This document shows positions 54,041 to 64,000 of a stretch of 64,000 bases of DNA, piece after piece. Each line of letters starts with the position of its first letter. Positions within the stretch are counted from its first letter, which is position 1. Source of the DNA: Fusarium oxysporum f. sp. lycopersici 4287 (lineage: Eukaryota; Ascomycota; Sordariomycetes; Hypocreales; Nectriaceae). A program made the translations under genes and the position numbers. The notes beneath the pieces were generated by a model. That model did no database searches, was not told where the DNA came from, and saw only the letters and a program-made list of their open reading frames with translations. The DNA is taken from positions 413,295 through 477,294 of the forward strand of contig NC_030991.1 in the NCBI RefSeq assembly GCF_000149955.1, read 5' to 3'.

Positions 54041-56513
54041 GTCCTTGTGATGGCAGAGGAGCACCGTTCTAATCACGTTTGGCCGCAGCGAAGAAAACAG
54101 CGAAAGGTAAAAAGGAACAGAAAAAGGACACTGAGATAGCCCGTGCCGTGGAATTGCGGCTTGTGCCCGACAAGATGCGAAGGCGTCTCGAAGAGCGACA
54201 AAGCGGTTGTCGGCGGGGTTATGTTCACATGTCAGAATTTGTAAAGGGACACTCCTGTCATCGGGCGTCCCGTGGCATTTGTGACAGACTGACAAGCGCA
54301 GGCTAGTAACTCAAAAACGCTCGGCGAATAGAATCGAGGGATGGCGATAAGGGAACAGAATGGGCAATCATTGGTTGTCGTATGATTTCTAAAATGTGCG
54401 ATGACACGCTTTGCCCTCACACTTTGTGTCAGATATTGGGGTCAATTTTTTTTGTGTATCCCCCTCTCTGTCCGATAGTTGGGTTGGAACCCTATTTCTA
54501 TCTGTTCAGTAATGACCTATCTAAGAGGTTATTACAGTGCTGAGACAGCTTTCTGCCCGGTAGTTCGGTCATCCGGTTAGCCGGTCTCATTTTCACCAGT
54601 ATTCAACACTTTGCCAGCCCTGTCACGCTAAGGTAGCTAGCTGTATCCGTACGGTTTGCAGGACGTATTACCGAATAAAACCGACTGTCGAATGTCCGAA
54701 GGAGGCCCAAGCGTTGGTCAGTGCAAGTGCCCCTGATCGAATTTCAAGTCAAAAGAGGGGTTCAGGCCTTTTGATTGGCTGACTCCTTTGCTTTCTTCGT
54801 GGATAAATTCCGAGTTTCAACTGTTTGAACGATCGGAACACGTCGACGCGTGTACAATGTGTATCCGGGCCTTATCCGGTGTACATATTAAGAAACATGG
54901 AATTTCTAGACCTAGAAACATTCATTATTATTATTATCTCTAGTTTTCTGCAAATATGCATCTTAAAGTCGAGTTGACTAATATTATTATGAAACAGCCG
55001 TTCGAGAGCACTCAGACTAACTATAATACAGCTAGTAAATAAAGCGAGATAACTCTATGGCTCCAGGATCCTAGCTAAACTGAGCTATTCCGTAACAGGC
55101 CAGTCGATATTATTTCAGCCTCAGCCCAGTAAGCAGTCCGCCAGCGAAGTGGAGGTAGTCTGTTTGGCCAATGATAGGGATTAACTTTATGGAGCTCTAC
55201 TGAAACCGAAGCCAACTACTTGACCGTGGCCTAAATCCAAGTGCCAATGCTGGCTTTAAAATGTTAATAACAGAATACGAAAATGTAACGCGCTGTGTCG
55301 TCCTGAGCCTGAGCGTAGCATACATGCAATACCCCAGCCTTACTCTTACTACCCCAACAAAGCATGGCGCCACAGCGCTTTGGCCCTGTAACTAATTGCT
55401 TACTCTTAACCGGCTCCTGCTTCAGCAAGGATTGGCGACAGGTGTATATGCCGTTTGAACCACGCAACTGAAAAGTGCAAACTAGGACAATACAAGGGAT
55501 TCCGGGTAGGTGGCTTCGACATCGAGGTCAGCATGCAGAATTCCAGGCCCCAGACCTAACCCCTGAAGAAAAAAAAGGTTGTACTGCGTCTACCGAGTTG
55601 GTTGTGTATCTGTCCCTCCAAATGTGAATACCCCTATCCATGGCTCACTCTTGAAACGGGATTTGTTTTGATATATAAGAGAAACGTGTTGAAGTAAAAG
55701 GGTTGATTGTGTTGTTGTTAGTTCTAAGTTACATGTGCCTGAGAGGAGCACAGCTCCTTAAATAGTATCCACATCCCAGCCACCAGTAGGTCGGACCGCC
55801 TTAGCCACACTGTCTCAACATAGATAATGGATCGAGGCGATGAAGAGTCTGCCGATAAGTCGTCCTAGAAACTACCGTAGCTACTCGGAAGACTTTTTTT
55901 TTACTTTAAGATTCTTGTCAATTTCTGAGGGATCTCGATCATAAGAATAGAAGCCCTTGATTTCTCTATCTAATGAGTGGAAACAGGTCGGTTTCTTATA
56001 CATAAGATGAATTGGTCCCCCGGGGCCGTTGTGTTGAAGAACTTGCTTTTTGGGAGACAAAGGTGATACTAAACTTCCGGGCTGCCGGTCTGAACAGCCT
56101 GCCTGCACTGCTGGAAGACGTTCCATCCGGTTTGATCAAGTGTATGACCCTCTGGTCTATTGGATGTGACAATTCTGAACATAGAGGGGTTGCGATAGAT
56201 TAGATTAGATTAAATTATAGAGCGGACCAATCAGACGCCGGGAACGTCGTTATGAGTTTATGAGTTAACTCCTAAGTTAGCACCAATAACTCAGACTCAA
56301 CTAATATGAGTTTTATGAATTAGAGTTATGAGTTAGAGTTATGAGTTAATTCATGAGTTAGGTTTGAGTTAACTAAAATGCCCATGTATGATTCTTATGG
56401 GTCGTAAGAATGTAATCGAAGAATAAGAAGGTATTATTAAATCGGGAATCCCGCGAGAAGGAAATGTCTAAATCTTCGCGCGGTCCGGGCATGCGTATAG
56501 AATAATTGTTGGC
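54041..56513. other. 2.5-kb intergenic region with repeats
   Basis: This includes the bZIP promoter and a stretch (about 54740-54890) collinear with 59240-59395. An (ATT)n run lies at about 54923-54938, a GATTA triple repeat near 56199-56214, and a GAGTTATGAGTTA repeat field at 56242-56370. No gene was recognised. Confidence 0.4.
56242..56370. repeat. GAGTTA-type imperfect tandem repeats
   Basis: Words of the type AGAGTTATGAGTT and TGAGTTAACT recur at least ten times in about 130 bp. The field is downstream of the small gene ending at 56514. Confidence 0.7.
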
Positions 56514-57043
56514 TTATTGAGGCAGCATGTTCTTGGACTCTTCGTCGTTAAGGAAGATCTCATCGACGGGGTCTCGGCGGTTCTCGAGGGGAACGTAGTC
56601 GCAATCGATGCAGGAGGGAAGGAAGATCTCTGTAAGTGACGTTTGTTAACTGATGTTTCGGTGGGTCACATTAATGACTTCATCGCAACATACCCGGATT
56701 CCAGGCAAAACCCTGGCTGGAGGAGACGTAGCAGATCTATGGCAGAAAATGTCAGTATGGATTTGCTGGAATATGGTATGTCGTCTTGCACCTCTGGAGG
56801 CCGGAGGAGAACGGGGCCGAAGTCACTTACCAGCCGAGGAGGGCCGTTCGGTTCGCCGATGTTAATGACGGTGCATTCTTGCTTGGAGAGAAAGGAGCCT
56901 GGGACAAAGTCAGCAATGCCGGCACAAACGATCTGTGGGTGCAATCACGTCGGGTTGGGGGAGGATCCGGCTTCAACCAACTTAGGAGGCTTGGTCGGCG
57001 GGCGTGCAGCGCCTTGTCCTTGCCAGCTGAAGGCGGGGAGCAT
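56514..57043 (-). pseudogene. Small conserved-looking gene with an in-frame stop
   Basis: On the minus strand a frame from ATG 57043 (MLPAFSWQGQGAARPPTKPPKLVEAGSSPNPT) meets a TGA (about 56948) and then continues HPQIVCAGIADFVPGSFLSKQECTVINIGEPNGPPRL to a GTAAGT donor near 56832. Splicing to an acceptor CCATAG near 56739 gives ICYVSSSQGFAWNPE. A last intron (GTATGTTG...TTACAG) leads to IFLPSCIDCDYVPLENRRDPVDEIFLNDEESKNMLPQ and the stop at 56514. The phases of the last two junctions fit, and the protein-like quality is high, but I cannot name the family. The TGA could come from a CGA by one C-to-T change, making this a recent pseudogene, or the true start may lie after it. Confidence 0.5.
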
Positions 57044-58196
57044 GAAGGCGAGGTCGAGTAAGGACTATTGGCAGGAGAGCCAGTGCCCTTGTGACAAGAG
57101 GGCGTGGCCGACGGGCCAACGGGAATGGCGATGGAGGACGACATGCTGTGAGATGGTGAGAGGCAGCGACATACCGAAACGAAGGTTACTGTGTGACGGG
57201 CATCGGCCGAGTCGTAAGCAAGGAGGGAGAGTGAGTGAGCTTTCTGAGAATGGAATGAGTCAGGAAGCAAGCCGTCTGTATACGATGAGGGACGAAGAGA
57301 CTCAAGAGAGAAAGGCCCGGAGGGAAGAAAGAAGACGAAGACGAAGAGAAGAGAAGATGGAAAGGTGGCGGGCGAGGTTCGCAAACGACGGCAGAAGGGT
57401 GGTTTCGAAATGCACAGTGATGGCAATTCTCGACCGCCGACAACCAGTGAATCGCTGCCGCATCATCCCGTGACGGGCGAGTGACCCGACGCTGATAAGC
57501 CACAGCCAGGTCGGTGCAGACGCCACGAGAGGACGGGAAAAAGAGCCAATGAAACCAGGACAACGAAACAGGGTCAACAAAACGTACGTAAGTCCTGTGC
57601 AAAATTAGCGACTCTTGATAGCTGGTCATTCTTGCGTCATGATGTTCTTTGTTTTCTTATTTAACTGTGACCCAGTTTTTGGCTTTCTGGAGGATCTAGG
57701 ACTTACAAAGAATAACGTTGTATTAACCGAGCGGCGGATTATAGGCGAACAGCGAACTTTGGTATTTTTTTTTTTTGGCGGGACCTGCATATAAAAGGCA
57801 CATCAAAATTGGTAAGAAGGCTTAACAATTTTTGAGGACTTTTCCCAGCTATTCCCGGCAAAGTGAAGGTTAACGTAACTTACCGGCCTGCTACCGGGTC
57901 ACTGGAGACCTGTCTCATTGACTGGTCTTGATTTCTCGGTGCTTCTACCCGGAACATCACATTTGCTTCTCGTAAATTATCTGCATCATTATTGGGGAAT
58001 CGATTTGCCAGCCAACAATATACCCTGATAATAAACCGGTAAATAACTAGTCCTATCGTCGCCCGCTGGATTAGCATTGCATGATAACGAGCAACATTCG
58101 TGACGTGGCCTCCGATCACAGATCCTTTTTTGCCAGCCTTTGAAGTGGACCAAGGTTGATCAAATCTCCGAGAGCAGGATATCAAATATCGTTGCC
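57044..58196. other. Intergenic
   Basis: A purine-rich tract lies at about 57300-57365 and a poly-T run at about 57767. Long antisense open frames here (57186-57629, 56827-57426) look like by-products of base composition. No gene was recognised. Confidence 0.3.
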
Positions 58197-59160
58197 ATGC
58201 TTCCACCATCGCTGCAGGCAAGCCTGAGTCAGATTCGATACTTTTACCGCATCATCAGCCTTGACACCTTACGACCGGGTGTCCTGGCCTCAGAGGCGCC
58301 CCAAAAAGCTCGGCTACCCTCACAGGCACATGTGCCGACTCTGACCCACGATCCGGTCGTCACTGAGATGCTCCAGTGGAATGATGTTCATCAGGATGCG
58401 GATTCGAAGGCCGTGTGCCCGCAACCGATGAGCCGGGTTCTTTACTCGGAGTCGGTGGATGATGATAATGCTATCAGGGGGTCATCTGGTATTAATTGGA
58501 AGTTTGCGCGGCAAGGTGAGGCGGATTCTAACAGGGGCCAAAAGTCATATCCGTCATGTTGATCATAAGTTCACTCTAGGCACAAGTCTCGTAAATATCT
58601 CCATCGATGGAGGCAGGCCCGCAGTCGCAGAGGAGGATGTTACTTTCGAGCGGAAGGCCTTCATTGATGGGGTGACGTATCTCCTCAGGGCACTTCCCCG
58701 GGACCTCGATGTTTGCGAACTGAGGCGGATCCAATCCGCTCTGCCGGAGGATGTTGCCCATCTGGACCAGGGGGCGGTTCAGCAAGGAGACGGCTTGACC
58801 CAATCCGCTTCCGGTCGCCCACGATCTATTCTGCACCGCAGTGTCCAGATGACCGTGGCCAACTTGATCCTCGCCCTCAGCTTTATGCTACCGTATCTGA
58901 TGTATCTCATCAGCCACATAGCACGAATGGAGCGGAAATACAAGGTCTCCGAGACCGTGGTCGGCCATGGGCTCAGCTTTGTCAAATCGATCGGGAAACA
59001 GAGCTTGTCCCTTACCGAAACGATGTGCCAGATGAACGACGGGAAAGTTGGACAGGGTCTTCTGGAAGCATTCATATGGACGGTGGATGGGGTCGCACGG
59101 GGGATATCGGAGGGGCTTGGCGAGGGTCTACATCTCTATTGCTCCTCCCACTTCCACTGA
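58197..59160 (+). CDS. Uncharacterised fungal protein with one membrane segment
   Basis: This is a two-exon gene starting at MLPPSLQASLSQIRYFYR (ATG 58197). An intron (GTGAGGCGG...CACTCTAG, about 58516-58578) joins WKFARQG to TSLVNISIDGG. Exon 2 contains VTYLLRALPRDLDVCELRRIQSALPEDVAHLDQ, a motif seen in many fungal proteins of unknown function. It then has a hydrophobic stretch of about 25 residues (MTVANLILALSFMLPYLMYLI), an amphipathic Lys/Arg-rich part and a glycine-rich end. It is about 300 residues long. It is probably a tail-region membrane protein, with the front in the cytosol. Function unknown; the gene appears intact and lies 350 bp upstream of the Rossmann-fold gene on the same strand. 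Confidence 0.65.
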
Positions 59161-59512
59161 AGGTGGACATTTCGCCTTGTCATTGGCCAAACCCCTGTAT
59201 CTACCCCGAATTCCCCCGCATTCCATGCTCACTATAGAACCTCCAAGCAAATTTGAAGTCAGAGCGCTAATCTAGCCCTTTAATTGGTTGATTTCTTTAC
59301 TATCTTTTCTTCCCGAGTTTCGAGTTCAACCTTATTTGAGGGGTCTGAACGCGTTGACGCGCGCATGACGTGTATCCTGGTCATCTATCTAACTTTCAGG
59401 GAAATTTGTGCTTTATAGAGTTGAAAGAATTCATCATTAGCACCGTATCAGTGATCAACCACTCTCAGTGAATCGCGCAGGCACTCCTCCAGAGAAGTTG
59501 GCGGCTTCTACA
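59161..59512 (+). promoter_or_regulatory. Promoter of the Rossmann-fold gene
   Basis: This upstream region contains a stretch (59240-59395) collinear with 54740-54890: ATTTGAAGTCA, TTGATT, GAGTTTC, a GAACGCGTTGACGCG palindromic core and GTGTATCC in the same order. The shared core may hold a common control site. Confidence 0.4.
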
Positions 59513-60349
59513 ATGAGTCGACACGTTCTGATCGTCGGTGGCCATGGAAGGATTGCTCAGATCCTTACGCAGCAACTACTCAAGAGGTCATGGACCGTCA
59601 CTAGCCTCATTCGGAGTCAGGACCAAGTCCCCCAGATCAACAGCCTGGCCAATGCTAGCCAGGGAAATTTGAACGTGCTGGTCCGTAATTTGGAACACGT
59701 CTACGATACTTCCCAGGCAAGATCGATCCTCGATGAAGTCAAACCAGATACCGTTGTTTGGTGCGCTGGAGCAGGTGGAGAGGCAAGGCCTGACCGAGTA
59801 AGAAATATATCAACTTAATCGAAGATGACGACTAATAAACCTCGCTAGACGTTTGCCATCGACCGAGATGCTGCTATTAACTTTATTAAGGCTGCAGTCC
59901 AGACGCCGACTGTTAAAAAATTACTTTTTATTTCGTATATTAACTGTCGTCGAGAGCGACCTAGTTGGTGGGATGAGGAAGCCTGGATATACGCGCAAGA
60001 GATGCAGAGAGGCGGTCTCTTCAGCTACTGTGAAGCTAAATTAGCAGCAGATGAGATACTTCTTCAGGAGGCGTCCAGCCGAGCTGACTTCTCGGGGATA
60101 AGTCTTCGCCTGGGCATACTGTCGGACGAACCCGCAGGGTTGATCGAGCTTGGAAAAACTACAACGTCGAGGGGTAGTGTTAGCCGGGCATCTGTAGCTG
60201 AAGTTATTGTGTTGCTGCTTGAGCATGAGACGGTGCAGACAGCCTGGCTGGATATGCTTGATGGCGCTGAAGATATTGAAACTGCTGTTGAACGTGTAGT
60301 CAATGACCGAGAGAATGCGGCTGAGGAAGGAAAACGACCGCAGACCTAG
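59513..60349 (+). CDS. NAD(P)-binding Rossmann-fold (NmrA-like/atypical SDR) protein
   Basis: This is a two-exon gene for a cytosolic NAD(P)-binding protein of the atypical SDR type. It starts MSRHVLIVGGHGRIAQILTQQLL (ATG 59513), with the GGHGRIA dinucleotide loop. DTVVWCAGAGG follows beta strand 4. A 51-nt intron (GTAAGA...CGCTAG, about 59797-59850) joins RPDR to TFAIDRDAAINFIKAA. Then come KKLLFISYINCR, FSYCEAKLAADEIL (the Y-C-E-A-K position corresponds to the YxxxK of SDRs), ISLRLGILSD and ASVAEVIVLLLEH. Length of about 260 residues fits the YwnB/HSCARG-like group. No lesion is visible, and the substrate is unknown. Confidence 0.85.
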
Positions 60350-60740
60350 ATGGCCGCAACTGGGTTCCTGTGTATATGGATGGCACTCACAGTTTGAGAC
60401 ATATGCGGTAGTAAGTATAATTATCAGAGGGATTAGTATGAAGATCTGGCGATTTATTCGCGAATAGTTTACACTTGTGAATATGGTTGCAAAATCTGCG
60501 CTATTATCCTAGCTGATACTAATGGCTTTAATAAGACTTGACCGAGCCCATTTAAGTGCTAATGAGGGTGCTCTATATAACTAGATGCGATCTAATGGGG
60601 TCAGTGGCATGTTGTTGGATCAGTGCCGATTTAGGTATATTGGCCTACAATACGCTAAATCTTCAGCCTAATACAGGCCGATTGTGGTAAGACCTGGCAG
60701 AGAACTATACTCGTCGAGATCTTACTTATCATTCTGCCAG
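60350..60740. other. Intergenic, nothing recognised
   Basis: This AT-rich spacer follows the Rossmann-fold gene. The missing front of the HET domain is not found here. Confidence 0.3.
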
Positions 60741-61155
60741 CTTGCCCGTGATTGCTGGAAGTGCTCAAATAACGCAGAGCCGAACGGATTTCCAATATAT
60801 CGGCGGGCTATGGAGAGAAGCAATAATTTTATATCTTCTCTGGAGCACTTCATGGCAGCACTATAACACGACACCCACAGAGCTGGCAGGCAAGGACGGC
60901 ACACCTAGGTATGAAACCCCCCCAGTAACTTTGATAGGCCCTTCCTGGTCATGGGCACCAACGCCTGCTGTTATCAGCTTTGCATTGCCTGGTGATGTTA
61001 GGCTTCAGTATCAATGTGCCATGATCAAAGATATCAATTACAAGGCTGAGGGCGATAACCTATTTGGAGAAGACATACATGGCTCGCTCCAGCTCATGGG
61101 CCTTTTGCGACAAATGCGTTTCAAAGGCGGTGATCCATGGGAATCTTATTTTTGA
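60741..61155 (+). pseudogene. Carboxy-terminal remnant of a HET-domain protein
   Basis: The frame reads FQYIGGLWREAIILYLLWSTSWQ and then TLIGPSWSWAPTPAVISF. These correspond to the AGLW...LLW and PSWSWAS blocks that follow the HET domain in fungal heterokaryon incompatibility proteins. It ends at a stop at 61155. The next lines continue the family only in another frame with stops (YYLPTKPISPL). The HET core itself (the LSYxWG and catalytic-like motifs) is absent upstream. HET proteins trigger cell death after fusion of unlike hyphae; this fragment cannot act on its own. Confidence 0.65.
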
Positions 61156-61461
61156 AATAGGTACTATCTGCCCACAAAACCCATATCACCATTGGAGTCA
61201 AACTGTCCACAATAGTGATGAGGTGGAAACGGCATGTTTTATACCAGATAAATTTACCATCTTGTTGCAGTAAAAGTCGCGAAGAAAAGTGGCGTAGTGA
61301 GGTAGGTATTGTGATTATATGTCGCCCGACAAGCGAGTTTGGAATGAGTCGCGTTCTCTGTCGTCGCTAAACCTCTCAGTCGGCTTCGGGCCCGCCGTTT
61401 GAGGTATACATAGACATGATGCAGTACATCGGCTGAACCCACGACATCGCAGCAATGATGG

Positions 61462-61917
61462 CTAGTAAGACCGCCTCCGCTGCACTGTCGCCTGCTCGAA
61501 TAAGACAGCGTATGCTCGCAGTTCCATCCTTGCCTTGTTTGACAGGTGACCTGCCTCGCGGGTGGAGAACGTACTCTGCATGGAGCCAAGGCTACTATGA
61601 GAGTTTGCGTGTTTGAGGTTTTGAGTTGCAACAAAAGAGCTGACCTGCTCAGTATCGGGCATCACATAGTGGATCCAGTGCCCTTTCTGAGCCGTAGTCT
61701 CGCAGGATCGTGCGGTACTTGGGCCATACGCCCAGGGGACATAGAACTTGGTGAGATGCGGAGGGAATCCAGGGGAGCTCACTTGCGAGCTGGGCGGCAA
61801 CGTTGCCCTTTCTGAGTCTATCATCTGGCAAGGCTCAGAGCAGTAGGTTGCACCGTTGGATTGCACCTGCTTGTCGCAGGCAAGGCAAAACTGGTAAGTC
61901 CAGAGATCGAAAGCCAT
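61462..61917 (-). CDS. ECL1-type life-span regulatory zinc protein
   Basis: This is a 151-residue frame from MAFDLWTYQFCLACDKQVQ (ATG 61917; an in-frame Met at 61974 would add 19 residues). The zinc motif CLACDKQVQSNGATYCSEPCQ (C-x2-C-x11-C-x3-C) with the following DSERA is the signature of the ECL1/2/3 family. In fission yeast these extend chronological life span and respond to sulphur and zinc shortage. The rest is Ser/Thr-rich and disordered, with basic residues at the end. Length fits the family, and the gene looks intact. The region 61156-61461 between it and the HET remnant holds nothing recognised. Confidence 0.75.
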   Translation of the reverse strand: MAFDLWTYQFCLACDKQVQSNGATYCSEPCQMIDSERATLPPSSQVSSPGFPPHLTKFYVPWAYGPSTARSCETTAQKGHWIHYVMPDTEQVSSFVATQNLKHANSHSSLGSMQSTFSTREAGHLSNKARMELRAYAVLFEQATVQRRRSY

Positions 61918-62536
61918 GGTGTCTGCGTATACCTGAGGGCAACTGCGGTAACGAGAGCTCGGATTGGTAGACAAGAAGGATTAAGTATACTCGAGGCCCT
62001 TTCCCCTATGCCACAAGGTTAAGATAGGTGTTCAGACGAGCAACCTACCAGTTTCAAGGTGCTAGGGGTCGTCAAGAATATAACTTCGTAGCAACCAATA
62101 GTAGGGAGGAATGTTACAAAAGCAGAAAGGGATAAAGTAGAGAAGCATCATGTCCTAATCAGGCTTAAGATAGGACAATAGCAGACAACCTCTCTACATA
62201 AGAGGATGCATTACATGTAGATCTTCCATCGTTAGTGAGCGATCTTTTCTGTTTTTGTTCTTTCATTAATCAAATGACGTCACTAACCTCCAACACCGGG
62301 GTCACCCGCAAATCCTTCACTTCAATGCACGTCGTGTGATCTCTTATCTATCGTCATGGCCTCGTACATGGCTTCTTTTGGCCGATGGCAGGTAAGACAC
62401 GTGGCAGCATTCTGTCTCGGCTTGGAAAAGTCTTGGTGATATTTCTGATGCACCTTGAGAGCATGTCAAAATGGTAGTAGCCAAAGTCGCACCCATCCGG
62501 CGCCGTCTAGGCGCACAAGACCAGTATGCTCGAGGC
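61918..62536. other. Promoter of ECL1-type gene and flank of MULE
   Basis: No gene was recognised. The right part borders the GC-rich palindromic stretch before the Mutator-like transposase. Confidence 0.3.
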
Positions 62537-62680
62537 ACAGCCCCCCCGTAAGTGGGCAAGCCGCACGGCGACTGACAGGTGGGCACCCGGATGCCCATTT
62601 ATCCTAGGGCGCTTGGGCGGGCGGTCAATAGGCGGACGGGTACCCGTCCTTCTAAAATGGGACGGGTCCCGTCCCAATTA
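62537..62680. repeat. GC-rich palindromes upstream of MULE transposase
   Basis: GGACGGGTACCCGTCC (62635-62650) is a perfect 16-bp palindrome. GGGACGGGTCCCGTCCC follows at about 62659-62675, and GGGCACCCGGATGCCC lies at about 62581. Such nested palindromes may be part of the left terminal repeat of the element; the right end is beyond the window. Confidence 0.5.
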
Positions 62681-62800
62681 CCATATCTGGTATAGCTCAC
62701 TCCGCTATCGGTCTCCTTCTCGCGCCATCTCGAATGTCGCGTTCTACTGCACTCGCTGCTAATCGTGTCGAGATTACGGGCTAACGACGACTGCTTCGCT

Positions 62801-64000
62801 ATGAACGTCAAGCAATCTCAAAGTCCGACACCGTTTCCTGGCGACTGTCTCCCTCCTGAAGGCGAGTATGAGTCACGGGAGGCGCTATTCGAGACAATCA
62901 ACGCCTGGGCAGCGACCAGGGGCTATGCGTTCATAACTGGAAGGTCAACCAAGGAGAAAACCGGCGGGAGGACGATCACGTACATGTGTGATCGTCGCCG
63001 TAACCATCCAATCGTTTCCAGAGAATGCCAACGTAAGACGACAACTCGAACAACAGGCTGCGAGTTCTCTGTACTGGCGAAGGAAAATAATGATAGAAGT
63101 ACCTGGACTCTGCGGCACCGTTCTGACAGCCGATTCTCACTACATAACCATGAACCAAGCCAAGACACCACCGCCCACCCAGTACTTCGAACACTGTCTA
63201 AGGAGCACCTGTCTCAACTGACTGGCCTTGCCAACGCTGGGATAGCCCCTAAAGAAATTAGAACGTACATGCGGCAGAACACCGACACGATAGCAACACA
63301 ACAGGACATCTACAATCGTATTGCAGATGCTAGACGAGAAGTGTGTCAAGGACAAAGCAGCATTAACGCACTTGCTGATCAGCTGTTTAGAGAAGGATTT
63401 TGGAGTCAATTTCAAACCGGTCCAGACGGTCGAGTCAAAGCTGTTCTATTTGCGCATCCCGAGTCAGTGGCATACCTACAGGCATATCCGCATGTCTTAA
63501 TCTTAGACTGTACATATAAAACCAACAAATACGGCATGCCACTTTTGGACTTGATCGGTGTCGACTCTTGTCAACGTTCGTTCTGTGTCGCGTTCGCTTT
63601 CCTGAGTGGGGAATGTGAAGAAGACTATTTTTGGGCGTTAGATCGATTCCGATCGTTGTGCGAAACCCACAGGATTAGGCATCCCTCTGTCATCTTGACT
63701 GATCGCTGCCTAGCATGTATGAATGCTGTCGATACTTGCTTCCCATCGTCAAGGCCGCTGCTATGTCTCTGGCATGCTAACAAGGCAGTTGTCCGCTACT
63801 GTCAGCCAAGATTTACGCGCCAGACTCAAGGGGACAACCCGGGAATAGAGGCTTGGAATGAGTTTTACGGCCATTGGCATTCGATCATCAAGTCACCGAA
63901 TGAACAAACTTTCCACGAACGAGTGTCCGAGTTTGAGAAGAAATATCTCCCGGACTATATCGAAGAAGTCAGATAAATCAAGACAAACTGGCTTGACCAA
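62801..64000 (+). pseudogene. Mutator-like (MULE/FAR1-type) transposase, cut by window end
   Basis: The transposase starts at MNVKQSQSPTPFPGD (ATG 62801). A FAR1-type zinc DNA-binding domain comes first (YESREALFETINAWAATRGYAF; ITYMCDRR, TTGCEFSV, RHRSDSRFSLHNHEPS with C-C-H-H ligands). The MULE catalytic domain follows: HVLILDCTYKTNKYGMPLL (first Asp), HPSVILTDRCLACMNAV (second Asp) and LLCLWHANKAV (CxxWH block). At 63974-63976 a TAA interrupts EEVR-stop-IKTNWLD, where the family normally has Tyr. The frame continues in phase to the window edge. A single nonsense codon is thus the only lesion visible. The element ends outside. Confidence 0.85.

Noticed and set aside
56643..57629. Long overlapping frames on both strands (276, 199 and 147 residues)
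   Set aside because: They look Ser/Pro or Arg/Glu-rich from biased composition; the spliced minus-strand model ending at 56514 explains the region better.
1..64000. Secondary-metabolite cluster, CRISPR, tRNA, rRNA, telomere or centromere repeats
   Set aside because: No PKS/NRPS/terpene core, no spaced direct repeats, no tRNA B-box with a foldable context and no telomeric tracts were found by reading.

Overview
The window is nuclear DNA of a filamentous ascomycete (Pezizomycotina, most likely Eurotiales such as Aspergillus or Penicillium). The genes have several short introns of about 40-60 nt with GT-AG ends and CTAAC-like branch sites. The protein families are typical of these fungi: Zn2Cys6 regulators, PTH11/rhodopsin-type membrane proteins, RTA1, DUF7703, HET and NLR remnants, ECL1, and an AtfA-like bZIP. 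I see no rRNA, tRNA or CRISPR array. The assignment rests on gene style and families; I could run no database search.

Layout. 0-12.6 kb is a mostly ordinary gene stretch: a rhodopsin-domain membrane protein (90-1579, -), a BAH-PHD chromatin protein (3224-4680, -), a broken phenylalanine ammonia-lyase (about 5720-6413, -), a decayed unknown gene (about 6987-7614, +), a Zn2Cys6 transcription factor with an apparent frameshift (8008-9346, -), an RTA1 membrane protein (9873-10890, +) and a short-chain dehydrogenase (11371-12540, -). 12.9-30.0 kb holds four different pogo/Fot-type DDE elements: one near-intact transposase (12896-14487), one with perfect 49-bp terminal repeats and a SAP-domain transposase (14585-17160), one badly decayed (23386-25663), and one a single stop codon from intact (27798-30033). 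Between them lie a two-repeat unknown protein, a membrane RING-H2 protein and a bHLH protein.

30.0-40.3 kb contains a second bHLH protein and broken pieces of an NLR-type hydrolase domain and a secreted FAD enzyme. It also contains a rhodopsin-domain gene split by a piggyBac-like element that lies inside one of its introns, and an AT-rich nest of inverted repeats (39.2-40.3 kb). 40.8-45.7 kb carries two divergent paralogous DUF7703 membrane proteins. 46.3-51.1 kb is a full-length Helitron Rep/helicase reading frame whose HUH motif has lost its first histidine. The rest holds an AtfA-like bZIP gene with an internal duplication, a small broken conserved gene, a membrane-protein gene of unknown role, an NmrA-like Rossmann protein, a HET-domain remnant and an ECL1 zinc-finger gene. 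The right edge is a Mutator-like transposase that runs off the window.

The genes do not form one pathway or a secondary-metabolite cluster. The theme is a transposon-rich accessory region: at least six DNA transposon lineages (several pogo-like, piggyBac, Helitron, MULE, palindromic MITEs) interleaved with regulators and membrane sensors, and with relics of self/non-self recognition genes.
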